In this document: one piece after another, positions 49,871 to 62,600 of the stretch
How positions within the stretch are numbered: position 1 is the stretch's first letter
Layout: each line of letters begins with the position of its first letter
Assembly (NCBI GenBank): GCA_037833965.1
Contig: AP031356.1
Coordinates: forward strand, 2,502,501-2,566,500
Length of the DNA stretch: 64,000 nucleotides
Direction of reading: 5' to 3'
DNA from: Marchantia polymorpha subsp. ruderalis
Taxonomy: Eukaryota; Streptophyta; Marchantiopsida; Marchantiales; Marchantiaceae
Made by a program: the position numbers and the translations under genes
Notes under the pieces: model-generated
Database searches by the model: none
Told to the model about the DNA's origin: nothing
Seen by the model: only the letters and a program-made list of their open reading frames with translations

Positions 49871-52800
49871 TTCATTCAGGATGTACACAGAATCGAGTTG
49901 AGCCGAAGACCTGCACAAAGATTGAGATTAGCTTTTATTTTCAACCCAATAATTTTTTAATGTAAGTAAGTCCAAGGACAAAGACTGCCCATGTTGCATG
50001 TCAAGTCATTATTCTGCAATCAGCTTTGTAATGTAGGTATTGGAGGGATTGTCAAACGTGAAGCGTAGAGGGTTTATCAGGTGTATCAAGCGGTTCCAAC
50101 AACACATCATCTGGACGAAAGCCGACAGCTTACATTGAAATTCTAGTCTTTACCTGTGGCGCTGGATTTTAAATTTCGGTAGAAACAACTCGTCAACTGC
50201 TTACGATTCCGTTTAGGATTCAATGTAGCCTAGTCCAAAGTACTCGATGGTGTTTCTCAGACTCCAGTGGAAATTAGACACAGCATTCTAGTTCTAAATC
50301 CGTCCTTCGGTGACACCAGGGAATGGATGAAGGCCTAGAGTTTTCGACGCTGAGAATTCTTAGTGCATGAAACCTCGAGTGGCAAGAGTCTCAGTCCAGT
50401 CGTCGGGTATCGCGGAAACTCGTGAGCCTGCTGATACAATGATGTAGACATACCTCCGCAATACACATGTCCGATAGATTTACATAACACGGTATCCACC
50501 GATTATACCTTGACATAACCCACAAGCACCGCAAGTATTTGCAACGGGCAGAGCAATGGAAGAAATTTTCCTCAGAATCCCAAATTATGGCACCAACCCT
50601 CTACAGTAGCAAAACAATGGCCTCTTTGCCGAGAATTTCCTCTGAAAATTGTAAATTCATTATGTGCCTGCCAGAGACTGAACACGGAAACTCAAGAACA
50701 TTTCGGTCGGAAGCACTTGTGAGAAGTCCATCGGGCAGTTCTCTCAAAACAAATGTTGGTATGAAGGCTTAGAAATCAAGATGCAACCAGAAAAGGTCTT
50801 AAATTCTGGAATTGCTAAGCAGTGTCAGTCGAGGAAAGCGAATGTAGTGTTAGACCAGAACTTTTGTAGCTCACAGCGAACGAACCCAACTCGGAGGAAA
50901 TGCAGGTCTCGGAGAAGAACATATGTGCATGATCCTTGGAATGTTGAGAAAAATTTCTTCTCTTTTATGACCTGGAAATTACATAACACACTCTGCACGT
51001 GAACCGACTCGTCCACATCGATCAGAAGTGCACGGCGAGAGCTTCGTATAGCGTCAGCCAGAGTAGCTACTGAAGATGAAATCGAATTGGAATGGGAAGG
51101 GGCGAAAATTGCAGGAACTTCCTCTTCAGACAACATCGGAGCAGCCAGCAAGAATTTCACCACATCTGACCTACATTCAGCAGCATCCAACACCCGAACT
51201 ATACCAAATTGGCAGTAATGTACCATAATGTGAAGCAGCGGACAGCACTAAAAGCGTCGGGAATCCAATTCCTCGCCATCTTCATCTGAGACACTCCCCT
51301 GTCATCCATCAGACGCAGCTACTTCACGGCAGCCATTCTACAGGCCTCGAAGCCTCCACTTCAACCCAGCCGGACACGTCCCGAGCCAATCCGAATCCCC
51401 AGCTCGTCGTATCCACAGCCCATCACGTCGAACTGCAGTCTCAGTCTCAAGCTAGCCGTCGAATCGATCGAGCTCGATGAGCAATCAGCACGAACTGCAG
51501 TCCTGGAGTCGGAGCGAGACGCAATTCTGTCTGATTCGGCCACCTCCAGCTCCATGATCTATCTTCCTGCAAGCAACGAGTCCACGAGAGTCCAGTCGCG
51601 CTACCGCTACGATGGGCACACACATTTGCAACCCGACGTCTCGCATCCGAGCGCATTGCGGATGCCATCGAATCAAACTGCAGTCACGCAGCCTCATCGC
51701 TCGCTCGTCCTGTTGTGGATTGCTTCGTCTGCAGTTCTGTCTATATCTTATTATCGGCGGCCGGCCGGCAGCGCCGCCGCAGGCAACAGTGCGGCCTACA
51801 GTTCGTCCGTCTGCCCATCCGTCCGTCTATCCGTCCGTCCGGGCTCACTTGAGTGCTGCCGATTGTGCAAATGTCCGGCAATTAGCCGGATTATTACCGT
51901 GACTTACTGTTTCCGGGCCCCCAGATAGTGCCACCTGTCTTGGTACCAGTGAAAACAGGTCGGATGATGTCACCCGTGGCAGATACATCACACGCCACGT
52001 GTGATTTCGTTTCGGACCTGTCGACCTTTTTGTTCCCTTTTCTCTTACTCCATGCTCGTACTCCAACGGCTGATCCTTATCTCTGGAATTTCAGAATTTT
52101 GTTTCCATTGATGAAATTCGAATAGTCTTCCCGTAAGAGATCTTCTAAACTCTTTACTTCCCTTTTACACTGAATCTTCCCATTTCAACTGACCTCTCAG
52201 AGGTCACCTCTGATCTCTGTACAATAAGCTATAAAGAGTGAGGAAACAGAAAACACCAGATTGGAAATTGTGCAGAATTTCTGGAAGCAGATTGGAGTAG
52301 ATCGTGAGTCTCATTCAGTACCCCTATAATTTTCATTTCGTTGGTCTCGTAGAGCAAGAAGTGAATATCATGTGAATCAGCCTCATCGTTGGCCAGAACT
52401 GAAATTGTAGCTTTCTGAGAATTGAAGATGCCTTTTTTAGATGACGATTCTCTGGTCCAAGCGTGCCAATATTCTCGATGCTTGGTGTTCTTATTGAGAA
52501 TGATCTTGTATATGCTGATTCTAGAGATCTAAGTTCAGCACCTAGTCAAGAAATTAGCAGTTGACTTGTTATTATAGTGGTGTTGAGATTCGAAGCTAGA
52601 GGGTGCAGACAGATGGCAATGTGCGTGGCTAACTCTTACAGTTCTAGAAAGGGCAGCAAAAACAGAAACGTAAAACTGGTGTCTTGTTTGACGTGTGTTT
52701 GGCCATGGCGCCGGAATTTAATCTAGCAGCGAGCACGGTCTCGAATTGCCGGAAGTAGCTGAGTGTGTAGTGCGCAACATTTGCTTCTCAATCCTCGACA

Positions 52801-55230
52801 TTTAGGCTGTGGATTGCTGACCAACTTTTGAGCTCTTCATGTCGTTCACAGCAAGCATATGTCCCACAGACAAAAGCCATATCCGGAGACAGGGTTGAAC
52901 GGCAGTGTCGTGGCAGACCCCTTCCCGATTCACTGGGAGCACTTTTGGTTCGATGAATCAGAAGTGAATCACGCAGATACATAGAAGCTGATTGGGGGAT
53001 TATCTCTGCTGACATATGCGCACAGGACAGTAGCAATAGCCTACGTCTTAAAAGTGAACTCCAGGTCTCCCCAGTGGCCATACACCGTGATCGTAGAGTC
53101 TCAGTAGAACTCAACAAAAGCTTCCTTCAAGGACAGCGCTGTCAAACAGATAAACGCCAAATTAATGGGTCTCAGTGCGGAGAAGTTTGTGAACTTCAGC
53201 ATGAGATAAAAGTCCTTGCTGTTGACCTTCATGCCTATACCTTGTTCTAGGCACTGAACCCCAGAGGTGATCTGAATCCTCTAACCTACTGACTTCTGCA
53301 GTTATGCTCGGTACCCATGTCATAATGTAGATTTGGACTTTTCTCGGACACGATGTGATTGCATGTTTCTTTGCTGTCATATAGAACTATGGAGCCTAGT
53401 TAGACATGTTCACTAGTTCATACCATATTTTACAATCAGGGATATGTTTTTTTTTGTTTATTGTATGTTTTATTTCAGTCAACTTGTTCGATTTAATTCC
53501 AGAAAACACTAACTGGAGCTACCTAAAGGGTAAGAATAATGGTACTTAATGGTTATTCATATGCTACTCATTTTGTATGCGGGATGTGTTCGCTTCACTG
53601 GTATGCATGTATTTCCCATTGCGGTGCTACTGGTACCTAGCTCCATGTTACCCATTTGGTGTCATCCTTGTCCAACTCGATGGGGTATTCTCATCCCTTT
53701 CGGTCTTTCAGTTTCTACATTGTTGAATCAGTTCCGTCGAGCAAGATGAAGGACTGTCAATGGAATGTCTAGCAGTTTACGTGCAATGACTAGGTGTACC
53801 ATTGCACATACCACCGGTTGAAACCGGTGGGCTTCACAAGAATGTGTAGTCGTAGTAAACAAATAGTAAGAAGTGTTGACGACTTCCAAGAGTTTCGACA
53901 GGCCGGAATGAAACAAGGATGAGGTGTCAAAAAATGGAGAAATCAGTTGCGACAATGCCCTTTTAGTCATGAACGGCCCCATATTTTGAGCCCGTGCAGC
54001 ATTCAAAGTAATAATCTGAGTCTCGAGGAGAAGGAAGGATCAAATGATCCGAATACCAGTGGACAATAGGATGACTACCACTTCCAGTTCCCGATGACAC
54101 GAGTCCTGCAAGACATTACGAGCTTTCCTGCAATTGCTGTATGAAGTGGTAAGCTGGCCAGATGTAACTGAGCAGCAGATCAATGATTAGTAAAAGGTCG
54201 ACTCTCCCTTTCTGCACATCGGATAAGGCTCCATCATCGCGCTCCAGGTATCACGAAGATGATAGACCCGGACCAAATTTAGATAACGCCTCCTTCGCCA
54301 TCTCGCTTCTGAGTCTACTTGTGTCCCTACTATACCGATGATGCTCGGACGCTTGCCGAATTAAGCTTCAAGTCCATCTATTCCTTCCTCGCTCAGGCGT
54401 CCCGAACCATCATAGCTCACTGTCACAAGCCGGCAGAATATTGCTCCGTATCTCCCAGTAGCCTGAAGGAAATCTGTTCACTCTTTCACTCGCTGCTTGT
54501 CCGTCGTCCTCTCTCGACTCTCTTAACTGCACCCCTCGTGCCACTTCGTAAGTGGATCCATGGCTCAGAGCCAGACACCGACACTACTGCAGTTAAGGCA
54601 CTTTCATGTCATTGTGTAGTCGGTGGAAGCTCAGACCAATGATATATGTTGTCTGTAGCCCAGATTCCTTTACAGCCGAGGGTGAGGAAAGCTTAGAAAA
54701 GAAAAACGCACGCACAGTGTATTGCTATCCGAATCTCGTGTATTCTAACGTGTGTTTCTGAGTTGGTTCGGTTGGGCCTGCAGTAAAAGACACAGATCGT
54801 GATCGCTGACAACCAAGCTGTCCGAACAAAGAGGCAATCGTTGGGAGAAATGCTCTTGTAAAATGCAGAGGTTGAGCTCCATAAAATCACCGGGTCACAT
54901 GCTGCGTATGAAGAGCTAGCAAGTTGGTAGCAGCTGGTCATGTACCGGGTGCTCGATTGCCTTGATCAGTGGGCCGAGTCCTCTATCTGAGTCGTAAACG
55001 CTCTAGAACTTGCAGCATTTGCCAGGAATCGCTGCAAGGCCACAGGGCACAATTAGCTGGGCGCTCTGCCATTTGTATCGGGATTATACATTGGAAGACA
55101 GGAAGGTGCCCTGCTCTGCCAGCAGGTTTCGAAGTGTGGTGCAGCAGGGGAGACAGAACTCTGCCTTCTGACCGTCACACGAGTAGACTAGAATTTCCTG
55201 CAGGAGTGTAAAGTCATCGAGAGTCGAGCG
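49871..55230. other. Intergenic region between the P450 and LRR genes
   Basis: Contains the divergent upstream regions of the P450 (minus) and the LRR gene (plus). A GC-richer patch at about 51.0-52.0 kb holds two open minus frames (50825-51226 and 51361-51555). Neither is recognisable or clearly spliced. Small palindromes lie at 52190-52206 and 53811-53830. No gene is supported. Confidence 0.5.
51803..51841. repeat. Imperfect GTCC microsatellite
   Basis: Imperfect tandem GTCC/GTCT units in the GC-rich patch, mirrored in the low-complexity Pro/Ser/Val reading frames there. Confidence 0.8.
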
Positions 55231-56337
55231 ATGTCGCAGCAAGAGCCTGCCAGTCCTAGCCCTGATGCAAATGGATCCCCCGGTGGTCCAAGAAACAAGA
55301 CCGAAGCGCAGCAGGTGTCAGCCAGGGTCCAGAAGATTCTGCAGGAACTCGGTTCGGCAGCTCAGAGAATCATCGATTTGAGTTACGTGGAGATGGAACT
55401 GAACGAAGCTCAGCTGGTGGGAGAGGCCATAGCGTCGAGCCAGCACTTGGAGGTGTTGGTCTTGCAGCTGGATCCCGTGCATGAACCGGACGAGGAGGAG
55501 AGTGATGACGAAGATCACTCTTGGCCCAACGACACCGTCCTCCGGACCGCATTCCTGGGACCGCGGCCCAACACATCCGTCCGCTCCTTGATCATCGAGG
55601 GCTCAGGCACTGATGGAGATTTCATGAGGCTCGGAGTGCTGCCCCAGGTGATTCGAGAAAACTCCAATTTGACCAAGCTCGAGTTCCAGTGGAAGGGGGT
55701 CGATGGCACCGGGCGGAGGGAGACGCTGGAGCTTTTCGATTCTCTGATCTCCAACACCACCCTCCGGACTCTGGTCCTGCCGAGCTTCGAGAGGTGGGAT
55801 TACCCGGACCCCGAGGACGGAGGCTTCATCGATGCGGACACGTTCTCGCGAGTGGTGAAGCTCGTGGAGTCCAACACGACTATCAGCCATCTGGATCTGC
55901 ACATCGGAGAGTGCAGAGGCCCTGGCAGTGCCGATCTGAACCTGCCGGCGTTCTACGCAGCTCTGAGATCCAACTCCTCGATAAGAATTATTCGGCTGCG
56001 AGGCTACTTCCTCAAGAGAAATGCGGAAGCCGAATTTCTGGACTGGATTCGGACCTCGGCCACCTTGGAAGAGTTGGACATCGAAAGTCTCGGCGAGTGG
56101 GCTCAGGACGAAGACGAGGAGCCCTTGAGGTATGAGCTTTTCTTCAGAGCCCTGAGGGAGAACAAGAGCTTGAAGAAGCTGGTGCTGGACGGATCATCTG
56201 CGGACTCGGACTCGGACTTCAGAGAGCTGATGGACGCGCTGACGGTCAATTCAACCTTACAAGAGGTGGTCTTCGAGCCAGACTCCGACCATGGAGAAGC
56301 CGTGAGAGAAGCATTGCAGAGGAGAGTCGCCCAATAG
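55231..56337 (+). CDS. Leucine-rich repeat protein (ribonuclease-inhibitor-like)
   Basis: Intronless frame of 368 aa starting at an ATG with a purine-rich context. The N-terminal 30 residues are Pro/Ser-rich and probably disordered. At least six LRR-type units follow, with the pattern S-N-(T/S)-x-(I/L)-x-x-L-x-L, for example SNTTLRTLVLP (about residues 176-186), SNTTISHLDLHI, SNSSIRIIRLRG, TSATLEELDI, ENKSLKKLVLDG and VNSTLQEVVF. An acidic patch, EPDEEESDDEDH, lies at about 90-101. No signal peptide, membrane span, NB-ARC, F-box or kinase domain is seen, so it is a cytosolic or nuclear LRR-only protein, probably a protein-binding scaffold. Comparable LRR regions occur in RanGAP and NLR-like proteins, but neither identity can be claimed. 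GC-rich coding sequence contrasts with the flanks. Confidence 0.85.
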   Translation: MSQQEPASPSPDANGSPGGPRNKTEAQQVSARVQKILQELGSAAQRIIDLSYVEMELNEAQLVGEAIASSQHLEVLVLQLDPVHEPDEEESDDEDHSWPNDTVLRTAFLGPRPNTSVRSLIIEGSGTDGDFMRLGVLPQVIRENSNLTKLEFQWKGVDGTGRRETLELFDSLISNTTLRTLVLPSFERWDYPDPEDGGFIDADTFSRVVKLVESNTTISHLDLHIGECRGPGSADLNLPAFYAALRSNSSIRIIRLRGYFLKRNAEAEFLDWIRTSATLEELDIESLGEWAQDEDEEPLRYELFFRALRENKSLKKLVLDGSSADSDSDFRELMDALTVNSTLQEVVFEPDSDHGEAVREALQRRVAQ

Positions 56338-59300
56338 AACGATGCAACTGTCGATTCCGACCCGTAGTCTGGAGATGTGGGCGTGGTGAACCGATTCGTC
56401 GCAATCGAGGTGCGGTTTCCTCCCAATTTGCGTAAAAGCCTGGAGGAGGATCTAAATCGAATGTTGTAGTGCCAGCAGCAGTCCGAGCTTTGATCTCACC
56501 TTCTCACATCGTAGCTGATGGTGGTTTTTGTCTTCTTCTGAGGTCCTCTGGTTGCACACTCTCGTCTGCAGCCTCACTCTGATCTCGACAGCATCGGCCC
56601 ATGTGGTCCGCGAAGCTGGAACGAACGTATCAAGGGTCAAGCAGCCTCAAGGCCAAACAGATCGGCCATGTTCGGAAGAGTGTAGAGCTGAGCCAGAAAA
56701 TAAGTGACGAGTGGTTGAGTACACCGCCATGCTGCAATGTGTAGTCTTAGTGGCCATGATAGTCCAGGTAGAGCAGGATTGTGCTCTCTGAACACTCAAT
56801 GATTAGTTCATTAATGGCGATGCAAGGTGTCGTAGAGGTTGCCCTGTGCCTGTCATGTTGCATCTCGAAAACACCCCCCACATGTTGAGGATGTGGACGG
56901 TTTTCCGACTGACGGGTCGATCCAAGACGAGCAATTCGTGCATTTGCGTCCCACTCCGTCAAACCTTTGCTGAATTGTACTGGAAATAATTGTAAAATGG
57001 TTTGCTTCCAGACTCTGCGCATCCGGTCCTGCGTTTACTCTCGAGATCGACTTGCTATTGTAAAATGTCTTGGGGTTGAAGACATGAAATTGGCATGCAC
57101 ATTCCATCTCAGCTTGTCGATGACGGACTGAGCTGTATCTTTCATACGTTCCTTTATTGGGTTCTCAATTGGCGGGAGCTGACTGCCTATGAACAGGCGT
57201 GCAGTCATAAGAACTGTGAAGTGCTCGAGAGCACCTCAGCTGCGACCATGGATCTTTCACCAGGATCAACGTAAACGTGAGCTTTGTGAACTAATCACGG
57301 CCTGGAGGAAGCTGTTGAAGATAGTGAGGCCTAATAAAGGATCGATGTCCGCTTCTCGCTGTTCGAGAGAGTCGAGACTCCAACATTCATGGGCTCAGGT
57401 GAGGGACTTTGCCTTGACAACTCTACTATGCTGTTACAAACGATTGAACAATTTCTGGCCAATTCAGAGCGAAGCTTGAACTTCGTCTTCTCTGCTGTTG
57501 TCAGTGCCTGAAGTCGTGAATAGAAGGAACAATTCTTTCTCGTGAAGATGTACCTGGACCGTACGGCTGACACACAGAAGAAACCGAACAGAATTCACGT
57601 CTCTGACAGCGATTGAGACGTGAGAACACCAAGCTCCTCGTAAAGTTACACCTTCTCGACTGTCGGGGCAGATTCTTGTCAGAGAAGGCTGATAGTGAGG
57701 GGTCTAAAAGAAAGATTTATGTGCGACTGAGCTGCTAAACATAGCAAACAAAACATTAGCGAAGCATTTGTCGTGGTCTTGCCTTCATTGTCTCGTTCGC
57801 GAAACCACTCTGCGGCTATTTCCCCACAACCTGGCTCACCCAGTTTCAGATGACAATTGACTGGACCTCTGACATCTCCAGCTGGAAAGAGAACTCCCGC
57901 AAAGAAAGCATACTCTTAGAAATCGTGACAGCCATAATATCGCCTTGGCATCTCCAAGTGTATCCTCGGGTAGCCTCGTGGATCGCCCAATATAGCAGCT
58001 ATCAAGCGAGGAGATAAAGCCTTACCTTTATGCTAATCTCCACAGGGATATTTGTTTTTGGCCAAATTTGTACACCCGATCGTTTTCTTCTGCATTCTAC
58101 CTACCACCTCACTACTGACGAACGTAGATGGATACTATCGCATAATCGAGAAGCTACAGAGCATCCGACATCGCAGGTCTCTGTGACCAACGCTCTGTTA
58201 GTCTAGATGAAGTAACAGTCCACCTGACGACGAACGAAGAGCAACACAAGAGAGCCCCAGTGTGCCGGATGCTTCGAGTGTAGGAAATCAGAGAACGAGC
58301 TACCTACCTCTCTTTCGATCGAGAGAGAAAGGGGCCCGGATCCGCCGAGAGCAGGCTGCTCTGAGGTCTGCTCACGGATTTAGTCCAATGGTGACTTGTA
58401 GCCAGGACGTGTCCAGCTGTTTGGACCCGTTCTTTGTCGCTCACGGTGATGCTTTGAAACAGCGATCGTGCTTGCTGAGGCCTGCAACCTCGTTCATCGA
58501 TTGGGTCCCAGATGAGGAGGATGTCGACGATGTCGAGTCTGTAGATTCCGCGAGGCAGAATCAGAGATAACGTTTCTGAGATGTTGGCCACGCTTGAGGA
58601 TCGAACCGATCGAGCTTCAGTTCTTGCAGCGCAGGGCGGAAATTCAGCTTGCTCCTGTCTCATGAAGCACGTGTGCGTCCTATTTCGTCGAAGAAGGTAC
58701 AAGCCCTTAACGAAGTCAAGGACGGTGAAAATAAAACTCGCGAAAGAAAATTATTTGGATCCACAACCACATCGAGCAAGCATTTGCGACCTCGTGATGA
58801 CTGTCCAGATTTCTCGCGTTTCTGGTGCTAGAGGATGAAGGAGATGGAGCTCAGCAGCTTTGTGCTGAGCTCTGTTCATTTACGTCCCAGTAATACATTT
58901 ATTTGATGGAAATTACAATTTTATAGAGATATAGTTGATGTGTTTTTTTCTGGAAATATTTTCTTATTTGATTTGATTTATAAAGTTCAATTTTTATTCT
59001 TTTAAATGATAAGATAAGACTCTAGTTGTAAACTATAATAGTAAATATATTTCATCATCTCAAAAGTAGGGTAGTTGTGATCTCTTGATGTTAGATAATG
59101 TATGAGGTGCTCGTTGTTTTGATGTATGAGGAGATAAATGATGGAGTGAAGTATGGTTACAACCAAACCAGATAAATGAAATCATGTTGGGAAAATCAAA
59201 AGGGAACAAAATAATTTTGGTATCAGAAGTACCGAAGTGATTCTGATTAGACACCATTGCTACAGTAACTCTTTTGTTACATTCTGTTATCAACTTTCTA

Positions 59301-59338
59301 AGACATGGCCAAAAAAACTAATTTTTCTACCACGTCTA
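56338..59338. other. Intergenic region, no supported gene
   Basis: 3' flank of the LRR gene, then moderately GC-rich sequence to about 58.85 kb and AT-rich DNA after it. A plus-strand frame at 58262-58570 ends in an acidic, protein-like stretch (VPDEEDVDDVE), and an overlapping minus frame (58304-58702) is longer. Neither is recognisable, so neither is called. Confidence 0.45.
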
Positions 59339-59650
59339 CTATAGAAACGACACAACGACCTCAGTGCACACAACCACCACTTGCCACCTAGAGTGAAAAA
59401 TTATGTTACTCAATACGAGGGTTGAAGACTCGTCGCCATGGTTGAATCTCCACCTGGCACCATTGAAAGCACCGCCTTCTCCATCCGCAGCGCATCCATC
59501 ACCACCACGTCCGCAACCACAAGTTACGCTGTGTCCATACCTCAATAGCTCAATGTACTTGAAATCATTGATGCTTTCAGGCTTTTTCGATTTCTCTTCC
59601 TTGTCTAGGTACTCTAGGTCTTTTTTCTTCTTCTCTTTGTAAACGCTCAA
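59339..59650 (-). pseudogene. Possible 3' unit of the Lys-rich repeat gene
   Basis: A 103-codon minus-strand frame. The first 30 residues are Lys/Glu-rich (KEKKKKDLEYLDKEEK), similar in character to the repeat array immediately upstream on the same strand. It continues through a Gly/Cys-rich stretch (CGCGRGGDGC) and ends at a stop at 59339. It could be the unique C-terminal end of the gene from which the array decayed. There is no recognisable domain, and it may be a chance frame. Confidence 0.35.
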
Positions 59651-59689
59651 TTTAGTAAATACAATCTCTTCAGTTTATTTTTTGTTGAT

Positions 59690-62600
59690 CATGGTGTCAA
59701 AACCTTGTCACCCTCCCCTTTGCTTGCGGCAAGAGATTTGAGCTTTTCCTCAAGAATCTTCTCATATTACTCCAATGTCATCTAGTTGTGTTCCTCCTCT
59801 TCTTCTTTCTTCTTGCCACCTCAGTGAGTGACTTGCGGCTTCAGCATGCTACTCGTTGTTAGACTTTTTCTTTTCACTTATAGTAACTAAGTTCTCCTCT
59901 TATTTCACATCAACTTCCATGATCTCTTCTATAACACCTTGATCATCATCAGCTTCCTGTTTGCTCGACTAGAACCGTCTCGCTTCCTCCTCTTATTCTT
60001 TCTTCTTGCCATCATCACTTACCATGGTTCAACATGATACTCATTGGCAGCTTTTTCTCTTCATTGTTTGTGACAATATCTAGAAGCTCTTGCATGAGAC
60101 CGTGATCACCATCAGCTCCACTATTTTTTTGACGTTAATCATCTCACTTCCTCCTTTTTCTTAATCTTCTCGCCATCCTCAATGACTATGGTGTCAACAT
60201 GGTTTTTGTCGTTAAGCTTCCCCACTTCACTGGGAGTAACTACGTTATCTTCAATTTTTGCAACAACTTCCAAGATCTCTTGCATGACACTCTGATCACA
60301 ATTAATTTTCTAGTTTGCTCGATGGGAACCATCTTGCGTCATATATTTTTTCTCGCCATCCTCACTGACTGCGGCGTCAACATGGTATTCGAGGTCATTC
60401 ATTTTTCTTCAACTGGAGTAACTACTTTCTTGTACTCTTGCATTGCACTTGCACAAAAATTAATTGCTCTAATTGAACCATCTTGTTTTTTTTTTACCTT
60501 GCCATTTTCAATGATTGTGGCATCAACACGATACCCGCCATCAGGCTTTTTCTTTTCATCGGAAGTAATTAAATGTTTTTTCTCTCTTGCAACAACTTTC
60601 AAGATCTCTTGAATGACACCCTAATCACCATCAGCTCCCAAGCTTGCTTGACTAGAATCATCTCAATGACTGCAGCGTCAACATGATACTTGTTGTCTTT
60701 TCTCTTCACTTGGAAGAACTACTTTCTCCTCTTCTTTTGTGGTAACTTCCACAACCTCTTGCATGACATCCTAAGTAAAAAAACAAGTAAAAAGCAAATA
60801 AATTGTATTTTTCTTGTTTTTTAGTTTATAATTAATTAAGAGGTGTCATAGGAAGAATTATTTCAAAATCACAATCAATTCCTTTTTGAAAACCAGCTGC
60901 AGCAGCAGCAGCATGTGCTCTTTCAACATGCCATAAGTGCACTACTGGATTTATGTTTCTAATATCATGACGTGGATATTGGCAAGAACTTACTGAAACT
61001 TTAGCTTGTACTCACAAACGTACTCCTTTATCACTATCAACTTCCCAGTTTGCTCCACAAGAACCATCTTACGTCCTCTTCTTCTTCTTTCTTCTCGCCA
61101 TCCTCACTGACTACGGTGTTAACATGGTACTTGCGGTCAACCTTTTTCTCTTCACCGGGAGTGATAACTTTCTACTCCTCTTTCAAAGCTACTTCCACAA
61201 CCTCTTGCATGACATCCTTATCATCATTAGCTCCTTTGATTGCGCGATCACACTCATCTCATTTCCTATTTTGTTTTCCTATCATCTCATTGACTACGGC
61301 GTCAACATGATGCTTACCGTGAGTCTATTTCTCTTCATCAGAAGTAATTACTTTGTCCTCCTCTTTTGCAACAACTTTCATGATCTCTTGCATGACGCAC
61401 TCATCACCATCAGCTTTCCCGTTTGCTTGACCAGAACAATCTCACTTCCTCCTATTCTATTTTATCTTGCCATCTTACTGATTGTGGCGTGAACATGATA
61501 CTCACTATTAGAGTTTTTCTCTTCGCCGAGAATAATTACTGTTTTCTCTTTAGCAACAACTTTCAATTTTTTTTGCATGAAACCGTGATCACAATCAACA
61601 TTTTGAGTTGCTCAAAATAATCATCTCGCTTTCTTCTCTTCTTCATTCTTCTTGCCATTATCACAAACTGTGCCGTCAATATGATCAATATGGTCAAACT
61701 TTTTCTCTTCAACAGGAGTAACTCCATTCTCCTCATTTTTTGCATCAACTTCCACGAGCTCTTGCATGACAACCTTATCATATCAGGCTCCGAGTTTTCC
61801 TGACCAAAATCATCTAGCTTCTTCCTCTTCTTTTTTCTTCTCATCATTTTCAGTGATTGCGTTGTTAACATGGTAGTCGTCGTAAAACTTTCTCTCTCTA
61901 TCGCAAGAAACTAAGTTCTACTCCTCTTTCACAACAACTTACACAATTTCTTGAATGACATTCTAATCACCATCAGCTCTCCATTTTGTTTGATCAAAAC
62001 CGTATTGCTTCCTTTCCTTCTATTTTCTTCTCATCATCCTCATTCACTACAATGTTAACATGGTAGTCGCCGTCAGCCTTATTCTCTTCACCAAAAGTAA
62101 TCACTTTTTACTCTTTAGCAGCAATTTGCATAACTTCTTGCATGACATTTCAATCATCATTAGCTATCCTATTGGCTCGATTAGAACTATCTTGATTCCT
62201 TCCCTTCTTCTTTTTTTTCAACATCTTCTCTTAGTCCGATGTCAACATGATACTCGTAGTCAGCTTTTTCTCTTCATCGTGAGTAACTACTTCCATCTCC
62301 TCTTTACATTAACTTCCAGGATCTCTTGCATGACACCTAGATCATCATTGGCTTCCTTGTTTACTCAACCAGAATCATCTCACTTCCTTGTCATTTTTTT
62401 TCTTGCCATACTTTTTCAATTCACCAAGAGTAACGACGTTCTCCTCCTCTTTTGCAGCAATTTTCACAACCCCTTGCATGACATACTAATCATCATTAGC
62501 TCTCCTATTTGCTCCACCAGAACCATCTCACTTTTTCCTCTTCTTCTTTCTTCTTGCCATCCTCGCAAAATACGACTTTAACATGTTTCTTGCTGTCCGC

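Noticed and set aside
50825-51226. 133-codon minus-strand frame upstream of the P450
   Set aside because: Protein-like in part, but no family is recognised, its link to the frame at 51361-51555 is not supported by splice phase, and it may be chance.
52190-52206. 8-bp palindrome with one-base centre, and a 9-bp one at 53811-53830
   Set aside because: Arms this short are expected by chance in a window of this size.
58262-58570. Plus-strand frame ending in an acidic stretch
   Set aside because: An overlapping minus-strand frame is longer, there are no splice partners, and no similarity is recalled.
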